DNA from: CATOSP01 sp965205385
GTDB lineage: Bacteria > Chloroflexota > Dehalococcoidia > Lucifugimonadales > UBA3495
Direction of reading: 5' to 3'
Assembly (NCBI GenBank): GCA_965205385.1
Contig: CBDBGS010000008.1
Span: forward strand, 372,001 to 436,000
Length of the DNA: 64,000 nucleotides
Under the pieces are notes generated by a model, which was given only the letters and a program-made list of their open reading frames with translations, was not told where the DNA came from and ran no database searches. Position 1 is the first letter of the stretch. The number at the start of each line of letters is the position of its first letter. The position numbers and the translations under genes were made by a program. Positions 1 through 8,024 of this stretch are shown here, piece after piece.

Positions 1-369
1 GGCCATGCCGTAGCGGCGGAACATTCGGACCTGGTCTGAGAGGGCCTTGCCGTGGATTACCTTGGGGTATCCTGTGGCGAAGATGCCGTGCCAGAAAAGG
101 GAGACCTTTTCCCGGAGCGGCGTGGAGGTGGTGGCCATGCGGTAGAGCCAATTCTCGCCGGAGGCTTGGGGCCCCATCATCCCCGAAAGCTCCGGGTGAA
201 AGCGGCGGATTACGTCGTCTCCCATCCTTTGCTCATGGGACTGGTCAAGCAACTCCTCAACCGTGGCCTCGTAACCCCTTACGGCGAATTCCTCCAGTTG
301 GTCGCGGGTCGCGCCGAACCCAGCCCGGCGCATGAGGTGCGCTATCTGTTCGATATTACGGTTTCCCAT
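1..369 (-). CDS. DUF1800 family protein, N-terminal part (runs off left edge)
   Basis: Only the first 123 codons are present; the gene continues past the left edge. The start ATG at 369 has a clear GGAGGGG ribosome-binding site. The opening residues (MGNRNIEQIAHLMRRAGFGA) and the following pattern (G-Y-E-A-T-V-E-E-L-L, later LFWHGIFATGYPKV) match the N-terminus of the second DUF1800 protein of this window (20179-21582), which shares HLMRRAGFGAT and LFWHQVFATG. DUF1800 proteins have no established biochemical role and are commonly encoded next to DUF1501 proteins. No signal peptide is seen. A small membrane protein is encoded directly upstream (442-756), as also happens near the second DUF1800 gene. 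Confidence 0.88.
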   Translation of the reverse strand, partial: MGNRNIEQIAHLMRRAGFGATRDQLEEFAVRGYEATVEELLDQSHEQRMGDDVIRRFHPELSGMMGPQASGENWLYRMATTSTPLREKVSLFWHGIFATGYPKVIHGKALSDQVRMFRRYGMA

Positions 370-441
370 TTGATATCCCCTCCATGTGGAGCGATTATAC
401 ATGGTCAACATAGAGAATAGGGAGTGTTCGGCCTGACGGCG

Positions 442-756
442 CTATGCCTGGTCGCCGGTCCTATTGAGAAACTCCTCCACTTCCGGGGTACGAGGAAGGA
501 CTTGCACGCCGTCCACTTCAATTCCGAACCGTTCAAAGGCTTCTTTAACCCGTTGCAGTTTTTCCTCTTGTCCGAGTTTCCTGCCCTCGTTAAACTGCTT
601 CTTCCGAAACATCTGCGCTAGCAAAACGACTACCTCCACGTTGGCGAAAACGATTACCGTTACGGCGACCGATGAGCCTACGCCTTGGCCTATCCCAATA
701 ATGGTTCTCGCCCAAGAGTCACCCGTATTGTAGAGAATCTCGTACCCACCTACCAA
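442..756 (-). CDS. Small membrane protein with basic coiled-coil tail (GIGQG type)
   Basis: Unrecognised protein of about 104 residues from a TTG at 756. The frame stays open upstream to 828 and there encodes a strongly hydrophobic stretch (YLILSVVLANCLIVLVGGY), so the true start is probably upstream at a rare codon and the protein likely has two membrane segments. The second segment follows a GIGQG motif; after it comes a basic, helical tail (QMFRKKQFNEGRKLGQEEK) and an acidic C-terminus. The same plan (hydrophobic segment, GQG motif, second hydrophobic segment, charged helix) recurs in the broken gene at 19713-20115, and both lie beside DUF1800 genes. Function unknown; a membrane-associated partner of DUF1800 is an inference. 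Confidence 0.6.
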   Translation of the reverse strand: MVGGYEILYNTGDSWARTIIGIGQGVGSSVAVTVIVFANVEVVVLLAQMFRKKQFNEGRKLGQEEKLQRVKEAFERFGIEVDGVQVLPRTPEVEEFLNRTGDQA

Positions 757-926
757 GACTATCAGACAATTTGCGAGTACGACCGAGAGAATGAGATATC
801 GGGTAAGCCCTTCCGGAGGCTGGTCAGGCTAGGACCGAACTATGGGAATGGATCATCCGCCGAGTTGTCCTCAGCCCTCGACGGAGGTCCGACTCGCTAG
901 GTTCACTTCGGCGGTGATCTATGGCC

Positions 927-2740
927 TTATTTCCCCTGTTGTATGAATTCCGAGACCCGCTCGCCGATCATCATGGTTGTGACGTTGGTGTTGGCTCGAA
1001 CGCAGTCAGGCATGATGGACGCGTCGACCACCCTGATGCCCTCCAGGCCGTGGACCTTGCCGTACTGGTCTACCACCGCCATTGGGTCGGAGGCCGGGCC
1101 CATCTTGCAAGTACACGAGATGTGCTGGGCGGTGGAGACCTCCCGCATCAACCAGTCGTCCAACGCTTCGTCGGAAGCCAGATCGGCGTCGGTAGGTTCA
1201 ATTCTCTCCTCAACGAAGTCGCTGAAGTCCTTATGCTCTCCGAGTCCCACGACCATACGCACCCCCTCGCGGAGGCGGCGGCGGTCGAAGTCTTCCTGGA
1301 GGTAGTTGTAGTTCAGGTAGGGTTGCTCGTTGGGATCGGTCGAGTTGAGCCGTAACTCTCCAGAGCCGACCGCCAGGTATATGGACACTGACATTCTGAT
1401 TCGCGGAGGCGGCGGCGGTCGAAGTCTTCCTGGAGGTAGTTGTAGTTCAGGTAGGGTTGCTCGTTGGGATCGGTCGAGTTGAGCCGTAACTCTCCAGAGC
1501 CGACCGCCAGGTATATGGACACTGACATTCTGATTCCCACCGGTTCCATCCGGTTGCCGCCCCGGTTAACCCGGCCGGTGGCGTATGACGACATCATCAC
1601 GATCATGTCGTTCCGGAGGTCTGAGCCCTCCGCCGTATAGCGCAGGCATAGTTGGCTTCTGGGGGCCATACCGTCTAGATCGAAGCCTGGCTTGGTGCGC
1701 CAGGTCACCGGCACTATGGGATGGTCTCGCAGGTTCTGGCCGACACCGGGGGAATCATGGATTACGGGAATCCCCAGGCTGCGCAGGTGGGCTGCCGGAC
1801 CCACGCCGGAGAGCATCAGCAGTTGTGGAGAAGCGATCGCTCCTCCGCTGAGGATGATCTGATCGCCCTCTACGGTGAATGTCTCTCCCCCGCTCTCCAC
1901 CTCCGCACCGATGGCCCGGTTGCCCTCGAAAATGACCCGGCGGACCGTGCAGTTGGGCCGGATAGTGAGGTTCAGGCGGTGTCTGGCCGGATCAAGGTAA
2001 CCCAGGGCCGTACTCCAACGAATGCCGTTGGGGTTGTTGTAGGGAGTAGGGCCGACTCCCGAGGCGTCCGGGCTATTGTGGTCGGGGCTATCTGGAAAAC
2101 CGTACTCCTTGCAGGCGTTGTAGAACGCGTTCTGCGCGGGCATCCAGTCTTCCTGCTTGAAGCGGCGGGCAATGATCGGGCCGTCTGTGCCATGGAAGTC
2201 GTCCTGGAAGTCCGTATCGGTTTCAAGCCTTCGGAAGCAACCAAGAAGGTCTTGAAACCTCCATTCGTCATTACCAAAGGAGGCCCAGGTGTCGTAGTCC
2301 TCGGGCACTCCCCGCAGGAACATCTGGCCGTTGATGGCGCTTGACCCGCCGGTGACCTTGCCTCTGGGCACCATTATTTGCGGGGCCTTGTCGGTGCCCC
2401 TGCCGACGAACTGCCAGTTGTGGTCGCTGGTCATAACATCAACTGTGGTGGCATAGCCGAACTTGACTTCATCCGGGAGGTGTTCGAAGTCCGGATAGTC
2501 CGGCCCGGCCTCCAAAAGAAGGACGGAGCGATTGGGGTCCTCGCTCATCCTGGTGGCTACAATGGAGCCGGCAGACCCCGCGCCAATGACGATTACGTCG
2601 TATTTCAGAGCGTCCATCCGGATCGCAGGCAACGCCGGCGGCGGGCCAGCAGCCTGGGAATGTGTTGCTTCGCGGATGTCGCCAATGATACTCGAACCCG
2701 ATGGACAATTCCAGTAATCATCGACGGGGAAGGGGTTCAT
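927..2740 (-). pseudogene. GMC oxidoreductase (choline dehydrogenase-like), frame broken by a 134-bp tandem duplication
   Basis: Flavoprotein alcohol oxidase/dehydrogenase of the glucose-methanol-choline family. The FAD-binding GxGxxG is in YDVIVIGAGSAGS near the N-terminus, followed by the family segment PRGKVTGGSSAINGQMFLRG. The C-terminal catalytic region (AQHISCTCKMGPASDP, then ANTNVTTMMIGERV) is intact but in another frame, because 134 bp are duplicated in tandem inside the gene (1267-1536). Reading from 2740 the frame ends at 1313; the continuation runs from 1394 to 927. Removing one repeat copy gives exactly 560 codons, a normal length for the family. The start may be the ATG at 2617, just before the FAD motif; the 41 residues before it look non-conserved. 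Downstream of a cytochrome c gene that could be its electron acceptor (inference). Confidence 0.85.
1267..1536. repeat. Exact tandem duplication, 134-bp period
   Basis: Bases 1267-1402 and 1401-1536 are identical, sharing a two-base TC overlap at the junction. The unit length is not divisible by three and breaks the GMC oxidoreductase frame. Upstream and downstream bases diverge immediately, as expected for a single duplication event or an assembly repeat error. Confidence 0.97.
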
Positions 2741-2791
2741 ACCTGATGAAGTTAGCCCGTCTGCAGCGGCCAGATATACGCTGGTCCCGTC

Positions 2792-3484
2792 CTACTCCAG
2801 GGACCTGATGTACTCTACCATCGCATTGATCCCTGCCTCGTTGAAGAATACGGTAGGCATGGCGTCTGGAAAGTAGCCGAGTACGATGTTCTCGTTTGGG
2901 GGCTTGATCGACTCCCTCAGGTAACCTGAGTCGGCCGATACAGTGGCGCCACCCTCCAGTTCTCGAACGGTCCCATAAAGGCCCTTGAATGTGGGGGCAA
3001 AATTGGACTCGCCTTGAGTGGTATGGCAACCCAGACAGTTATCGCGCTCCACCAGGCGTTTCCCCCTGGCCACCAGCAGAGCTATGTCTTCGGTGGGACC
3101 AGGCGTGGGAGTAGGGAGAGCCGCAATGGGTGAGGGAGTAGGCGTGGATGGAGCGTTGGCCATTTTGGCGCCCGGCCTATCCGGCGCGGGGGAGGCGGGT
3201 GGATGTATAGGCGTCGGCACAGATGGGGGAGTGGCCACGGTCTGGCCTAACTTACTCGCGGGCGTGCTGGCCGGCCTTGGAGCGGGTTCCGACGGTTTGA
3301 GCATGGGTGTGAACGTGGGAGTTGGCGTTGGACTCACTTGGGTCTTGCCAGCGTGCGTTAGGGAAACCCGGTCCGGTCCCATGCGCGTTGGAACGGCTGT
3401 TGGCTCGTGAGCAGTTGTCACGCCAAGCTGCGCGTCACCTCGGCGATCTCCCGCCTCGCAGCCTATCAACAGGGCCAACATCAT
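2792..3484 (-). CDS. Lipoprotein c-type cytochrome with Pro/Thr-rich linker
   Basis: A 230-residue exported electron carrier. It begins with a short hydrophobic stretch ending in a lipobox (LALLIGC), then about 115 residues of low-complexity Pro/Thr/Ser/Ala linker (PTPTPTFTP, STPTPSP, ALPTPTPGPT), then one cytochrome c domain: haem-attachment CLGCH and a probable axial methionine in DAMPT. The linker should hold the haem domain away from the membrane on the outer face. No start codon other than ATG occurs between 3484 and an in-frame stop upstream, so the signal peptide looks unusually short and lacks basic residues; a rare ATT start a few codons upstream is possible. It lies 51 bases upstream of the GMC oxidoreductase and probably served it. 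Confidence 0.85.
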   Translation of the reverse strand: MMLALLIGCEAGDRRGDAQLGVTTAHEPTAVPTRMGPDRVSLTHAGKTQVSPTPTPTFTPMLKPSEPAPRPASTPASKLGQTVATPPSVPTPIHPPASPAPDRPGAKMANAPSTPTPSPIAALPTPTPGPTEDIALLVARGKRLVERDNCLGCHTTQGESNFAPTFKGLYGTVRELEGGATVSADSGYLRESIKPPNENIVLGYFPDAMPTVFFNEAGINAMVEYIRSLE

Positions 3485-3574
3485 GAATACCGCTACAGGC
3501 CTAATGGGAAGCCTGGCGCAGCTCCTTGGGTGATCTCGCGGTATGATGAGCCTAGAGGGGAGGGACCACCCATA

Positions 3575-4451
3575 TCACAGGTACATGTCGCCCATGTGCC
3601 CGATCGTCCGGTTGGAGAGAGGAGCATTGGACACGCCAGCCAACAGTCGACAAGTTGCCGGCAGGGAAGACCTTCTGGTCCTGGCTGAACTGATTGGAGT
3701 TATCTGGGGAATGCCGTCGTTATCTACGTAGACTGTGGCGTTCACGCCGTAAACGTCCTTCAACGTCTCTGGGGTGAGCACCGACGCCGCGTTGCCGGAG
3801 GCGTAGACCTCCCCGCGGTCCATAACCACAAACTGGGCGGCATACCTGGCCGCCAAGTTTAGGTCGTGGAGGGCGACCAAGGTGGTTATTCCGCGCTCAT
3901 CAGTCAGGTAGCTGATCAGGTCCAACACCTCCAACTGGTGTTGCAGGTCGAGGCTGCTGGTTGGTTCGTCCATCAACAGGACCCGTGGGTCGCGCACTAG
4001 GGCCTGGTCGATGGAAACCATTTGCTTCTGGCCTCCACTCAGCTCGTTGAGGAAACGAGTCGATAGTTCCTCGATATCCAGGTCCACCAAAACCCCTGCC
4101 ACCGATTTCAAGTCTTCGTCGCTGACGCGCCATGACAGTGTGTGCTTTCTGGCTAATGGAACAGCCTCGAAGACCGTCAACACAGCGTTAACCGGACTCT
4201 CCTGAGGCAGGTAGGAGGACGTGCCGCGTAACCTCTTCTTTCTTGTATTCGCGCAGGTGGACACCATCCAGCAGGATACTTCCACGGGGCTTGAGCAGGC
4301 CCGCGATACACTTAAAGAAGGTCGTCTTCCCGGCGGCGTTTGGACCGATGGCCGCGGTGATCTTACTTTGTGGCATATCCGGGATAGTGATTCCTCTCAA
4401 TACCGGATTCGAGCCATAACTGAACTGGATGTCTTCTACTGCCAACCTCAT
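3575..4451 (-). pseudogene. FecE/BtuD-type ABC transporter ATP-binding protein, frameshifted
   Basis: ATPase of an iron-siderophore/haem/cobalamin importer. The first part (4451 to about 4215) holds Walker A (GPNAAGKTT); the second part, in another frame, holds Q-loop LPQES, signature LSGGQKQ, Walker B LLMDEPTSSLD and switch histidine ALHD, ending near GVNATVYVDNDGIP. Removing one C near 4214-4222 would join TRHV to SYLPQES and restore one polypeptide of normal length. The ATG overlaps the stop of the permease gene (TAATG), so the genes were one operon. Two further genes of the same operon are also damaged, which favours true decay, but isolated sequencing error cannot be excluded. Confidence 0.85.
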
Positions 4452-5550
4452 TACCAGAGTTGTCTCCTTCTGGTCAGGATTAAGCTGAGAAAGAACGGAA
4501 CGCCTACCAACGACGTGATAATACCTATGGGGAAGATCGCTCCCGGAGTGATCATTTTGCTTACTATGGAGGCTGCCGAGAGCAAGATTGCACCGGTGGT
4601 CGCCGACATTGGCAGGAAGAACCGCTGGTCCTCACCCACCAGCATCCGGGCCACGTGGGGTCCTACCAAACCTACAAAACCGATGGTGCCTACAAACGCG
4701 ACGGCCGCCGCGGCCAGCAACGATACGGACATGAGCACCTGGAGTCGAAGGCGTTGGACGTTGATCCCCAGACTCTGGGCTTTGTCATCTCCCAGCCTGA
4801 GCGCGGTGAGAGTCCAGACATGTTTGATGAACAAGGGGGTTGTCACCAGCAGGACGCAGACCGCAATGCCGATCTTGGGCCAGGTGGCCTTCACCAGGCT
4901 TCCCAAGGTCCAAAATACGACTTGCTGCAAGGCTTGTTCCGATGCAATGTATTGGAGCAACGCCAGCAATGAGCTGAAGAGAAACACCAGGGCGATACCC
5001 AATAAAATGACGGTCTGAATTGTCACTCCTCTCAGGCTGCTCAAGAAGAAGATGGCCAAAGAAGCCAACATTGCGAACACGAAGGCGTTCGCCGAGACCA
5101 AAAATATCCCGGCAAATGGGATGATTCTTACCCCGAGCACCAGAGCAAGAGCCGCCCCGAAACCTGCCGCCGCCGAAATTCCCAGGGTAAACGGGCTGGC
5201 CAAGGGATTGTTGAGAATGGTCTGCATTTCCGCTCCGGCGATTGACAGTGCGGCCCCCACCAGGACGGCCATGATGGCTATAGGCATCCTAATGTCCCAG
5301 ACAATGACCTGGGTCGTGATTGGGGCGGAATTGGGCATGAGGATGGTTGAGGCGACTTCCCAGAGCCCCAACCGGGCCGGTCCCAGGGATATGTCCGGGA
5401 CCAGAGTAAACACCAATGCGAGCGCAGGGACGCCATCACCAGGTATTTCCGTCCCGTGATCTGGCGGTAGATTCGTTTCCCTGTGGCTGTGGTCTGATCG
5501 CTGGCCTGGATCGTGGCTGTTTTATCTGTGGCTGTTCTATCTATTGTCAT
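4451..5550 (-). pseudogene. FecCD-family ABC transporter permease, frameshifted near its N-terminus
   Basis: Membrane permease of an iron-complex/cobalamin importer. The 321-residue open part (from 5416) contains the family signatures MQTILNNPLASPFTLGISAAAG in outline, LGxxAQSLGI and FVGLVGPHVARMLVGEDQ, with about nine to ten membrane segments. The native start is probably ATG 5550: this frame encodes a hydrophilic leader ending GRKYLVMAS, after which a one-base deletion near 5424-5430 shifts translation; in the correct frame ALALVFTLVPDISLG follows directly. The downstream ATPase start overlaps its stop codon. Confidence 0.82.
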
Positions 5551-5643
5551 TAAGCACCGCCAGCGATATCTATTTTTCGGGGGACACCGGGCATAGCGCC
5601 GGGTGTCTCCCGCTCACGAGGAAGCTGTCCAATTGGTCTGGCC

Positions 5644-6125
5644 CTACTCGTTCACCGAAACCAAGAACGTGCCGCTGTAATCAATGGGGAGGAACCGGTC
5701 GTGGAACTCGGCGAAGTTGGCCACAGGGTCTACATCCGCGAACGCCTCGGGATAAAACCACTTCGCGAATTGTTGCAGCACCACGAAGTGGTACGGGGAG
5801 TTGTAGAACTGGTGCCAAACCACATGGCACCGGCCTTCGGTCACTGCGCTCAGGTTGTTCCAACCCGGGCATCCACTTCCTGAACAGTCATGCCAGAGGA
5901 GCCGCCGGCAGCCACGGCCGCCTCGACCATGCCCCTTATTTCTTCGGGGCTGGTCGTTTGCGGGACCGAAGATGCTACCGCTTCCTGGACCAGAGAGCGA
6001 AGGGCCTCCCGGTCGATGCCCGGAGGGGCCTGGCCACCCGCCGCGGGTAGTTATGCGGGCGCGGATGCGCAGCAACCAATGCCGAGTAAGATCACCAATG
6101 GAACGAGCATTGTTAGTGATGCCAT
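5644..6125 (-). pseudogene. Iron-complex ABC transporter binding protein, large internal deletion
   Basis: Remnant of the periplasmic/lipoprotein binding protein of the damaged importer. From ATG 6125 a lipoprotein signal is read (MASLTMLVPLVILLGIGC), interrupted by a TAA at 6051-6053. The same frame then resumes with an acidic, helical linker (REALRSLVQEAVASSVP, EEIRGMVEAAVAAG) of the kind found in Chloroflexota binding proteins. After VQEVDA the frame changes and only the last ~60 residues of a FecB-like domain remain (GWNNLSAVTEGR ... FYNSPYHFVVLQQFAKWFYP, ending IDYSGTFLVSVNE). Roughly the central 200 or more residues of the ligand-binding fold are missing, so this gene cannot be rescued by correcting one base. 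Confidence 0.75.
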
Positions 6126-6675
6126 AAGGCGTATTCTAGGGTTCACGAATCTCAAGACTGTCCCCCTTGGGATATAGTTACAACAGCAGTACGCCTCCGG
6201 TCTTAATGTAGATAGTGTCCTTAAATATGATGACGCACTGTCAAATGAACAATATAGAGCCAGCTAGAGCGTGTGTTAATACGTAGCAACAGAGATGATA
6301 CAAGCGAATACAATATCTCTCTACAGTATATATAAATATAATATGATAGTGTCCTGGAGACGCGTGGAGTGGTTACCATCGATAATCTGCACAATAACAC
6401 GCCGTTACGGCCAGAAGGAAGATTAGTGGATGATCGAACATATCCTAGAAACGGAACGTCTGCGAGGTGGGCGGCATAGCTCATAGGGGCGGCCACTTAA
6501 GAGCCGCACGAGGGCTGTAACAGAAGGAAGATTAGTGGATGATCGAACATATCCTAGAAACGGAACGTCTGCGAGGTGGGCGGCATAGCTCATAGGGGCG
6601 GCCACTTAAGAGCCGCACGAGGGCTGTAAGATTACGCGAGGTGTCTTCAGGTCGTGTGGAGGGGGATTACAACCA
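6126..6675. other. AT-rich intergenic region between divergent genes
   Basis: No gene recognised. The stretch is visibly richer in A/T than its surroundings (for example around 6300-6350) and includes a 109-bp exact tandem duplication (6412-6629). Each copy ends in a short hairpin GCGGC-cacttaaga-GCCGC. It must contain the promoters of the leftward transporter block and of the rightward MFS gene, but no convincing -35/-10 pair could be chosen. Confidence 0.6.
6412..6629. repeat. Exact 109-bp tandem duplication in intergenic DNA
   Basis: Bases 6412-6520 are repeated without mismatch as 6521-6629. The bordering bases differ on both sides. Each unit has a small GCGGC/GCCGC hairpin. No function is apparent. 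Confidence 0.97.
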
Positions 6676-7959
6676 TTGGAGGCCAGAAGAGACTATATTA
6701 ATGAAGTGACAATAACCCCTGGACCACCAATTGAGGACGCGCCCGATAGTACTCCTGCCAGAGGTTGGGCCGTACTGCTGCTGTTCCGCGCCCACGGGAG
6801 CAGCGTGGTGCTCATCTCCTATACGTTCGGCCTGTTCCTGCCGTTCATCCGGACCGAGTTGAATATCTCTCCGATGGAGGCGGGGTTGTTGCAGGGTGTG
6901 TGGTGGGTGACCGCCGCGCTGGTTTCCCTGCCTGCCGGCGCGTGGTTCTCCAGACTTAGACCGGTAGCCCTCGTGCTGGTGTCGATGGTTATCTCCCTCC
7001 CTTTCCTCATCTTGCAAGCATTGGCCTCCGGGTTCCCGCTTCTCTTCGCCGCCAGGTTTTTCTTTGTTCTATGCCACGTCATCACCGCCCCGGCACGGAC
7101 CCTGCTTCTGCAGCAGTGGGCCGTCCCACGGCAATTCGCCCAGATCAATTCGGTAGGTCTATCGCAGCACAGCGTGATTCTTGCCCTGGCCGTGAGCACG
7201 AGCGCTCTCCTTATAACGGTTGTTGGTAGCTGGCGCACAGCCTATTGGATGATGGCGGGCCTGTTCATGTGTCAGACCGTCGCATGGGCTATTATCGCCA
7301 GAGAGGGCAGGTCCCTGGCGCCGGACCTCGGAAGCCGGTTGCGCCAACAGACCGGGACGCCGTTGAAGGCGATAGCCGCCTATCCACAGGGGTGGGTCCT
7401 CGCCGCCATGATGTTCTTCTTGTCGGCGACGTGGACCGCGATTGTGACCTTTCTGCCCAGCCTCTGGCTGGACGAACGGGGTATCGCCCCGACACTTGGG
7501 GGACCGCTGCTGGGCTTCCTTTATTACGGGTTGATTCCCAGCGCGTTATTCGGCGGCTTGCTGGCGCGCAAGGTTAGAAACCGGAAGCTGCTCTTGGTAG
7601 TCCCCGCCCTGCTTAACATGGTGTTCGGCCTGGCAATCATCCTGAATTCCCAGCCTGTAGTCCTTATGTTGCTCATCACCGGGCTGGGGATGGTCTGGGT
7701 GGCCACTCCCGCCATAAATGTGCTGCCCTTCGAGTTCCCCGGCATTCAGCCGAGAGAGGTGGCGGTAATATCGTCCCTGGTGACGACGTTTTCCGGCCTG
7801 GGTTTCGCCGCCGGTCCCGTGGTAACCGGGGTGGTGGCGCAACAAACGGGCTCGGTGCAGACTGGACTGATCGTTTTGTGCCTCCTAACCGGCCTGGGCG
7901 CGGTATTTAGCTTGCTGTACCCGGCCCGCTCTCCAACCCTTGGTCATGTTAATATGTAG
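6676..7959 (+). CDS. Major facilitator superfamily transporter
   Basis: A 427-residue inner-membrane secondary transporter with about twelve hydrophobic helices (for example VVLISYTFGLFLPFI, VALVLVSMVISLPFLILQAL, VLMLLITGLGMVWVA). It resembles the CynX/NimT-like branch of the MFS, but substrate cannot be read from sequence. A TTG start at 6676 is chosen because GGAGGGGG lies about ten bases upstream and no ATG occurs early in frame; the first 30 residues are polar and precede the first helix. It is followed by a molybdopterin oxidoreductase 65 bases downstream on the same strand, so it may import or export that enzyme's substrate (inference). Confidence 0.82.
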   Translation: MEARRDYINEVTITPGPPIEDAPDSTPARGWAVLLLFRAHGSSVVLISYTFGLFLPFIRTELNISPMEAGLLQGVWWVTAALVSLPAGAWFSRLRPVALVLVSMVISLPFLILQALASGFPLLFAARFFFVLCHVITAPARTLLLQQWAVPRQFAQINSVGLSQHSVILALAVSTSALLITVVGSWRTAYWMMAGLFMCQTVAWAIIAREGRSLAPDLGSRLRQQTGTPLKAIAAYPQGWVLAAMMFFLSATWTAIVTFLPSLWLDERGIAPTLGGPLLGFLYYGLIPSALFGGLLARKVRNRKLLLVVPALLNMVFGLAIILNSQPVVLMLLITGLGMVWVATPAINVLPFEFPGIQPREVAVISSLVTTFSGLGFAAGPVVTGVVAQQTGSVQTGLIVLCLLTGLGAVFSLLYPARSPTLGHVNM

Positions 7960-8024
7960 GCGGAAATGGCCATAATTTGGAAATCCTTTATCCCAGGAAG
8001 ATTTGACACGGACGGAGGGAGAAT

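Noticed and set aside
6412..6629. Two-copy repeat as a possible CRISPR array
   Set aside because: Units are directly adjacent with no spacers and far too long for CRISPR repeats.
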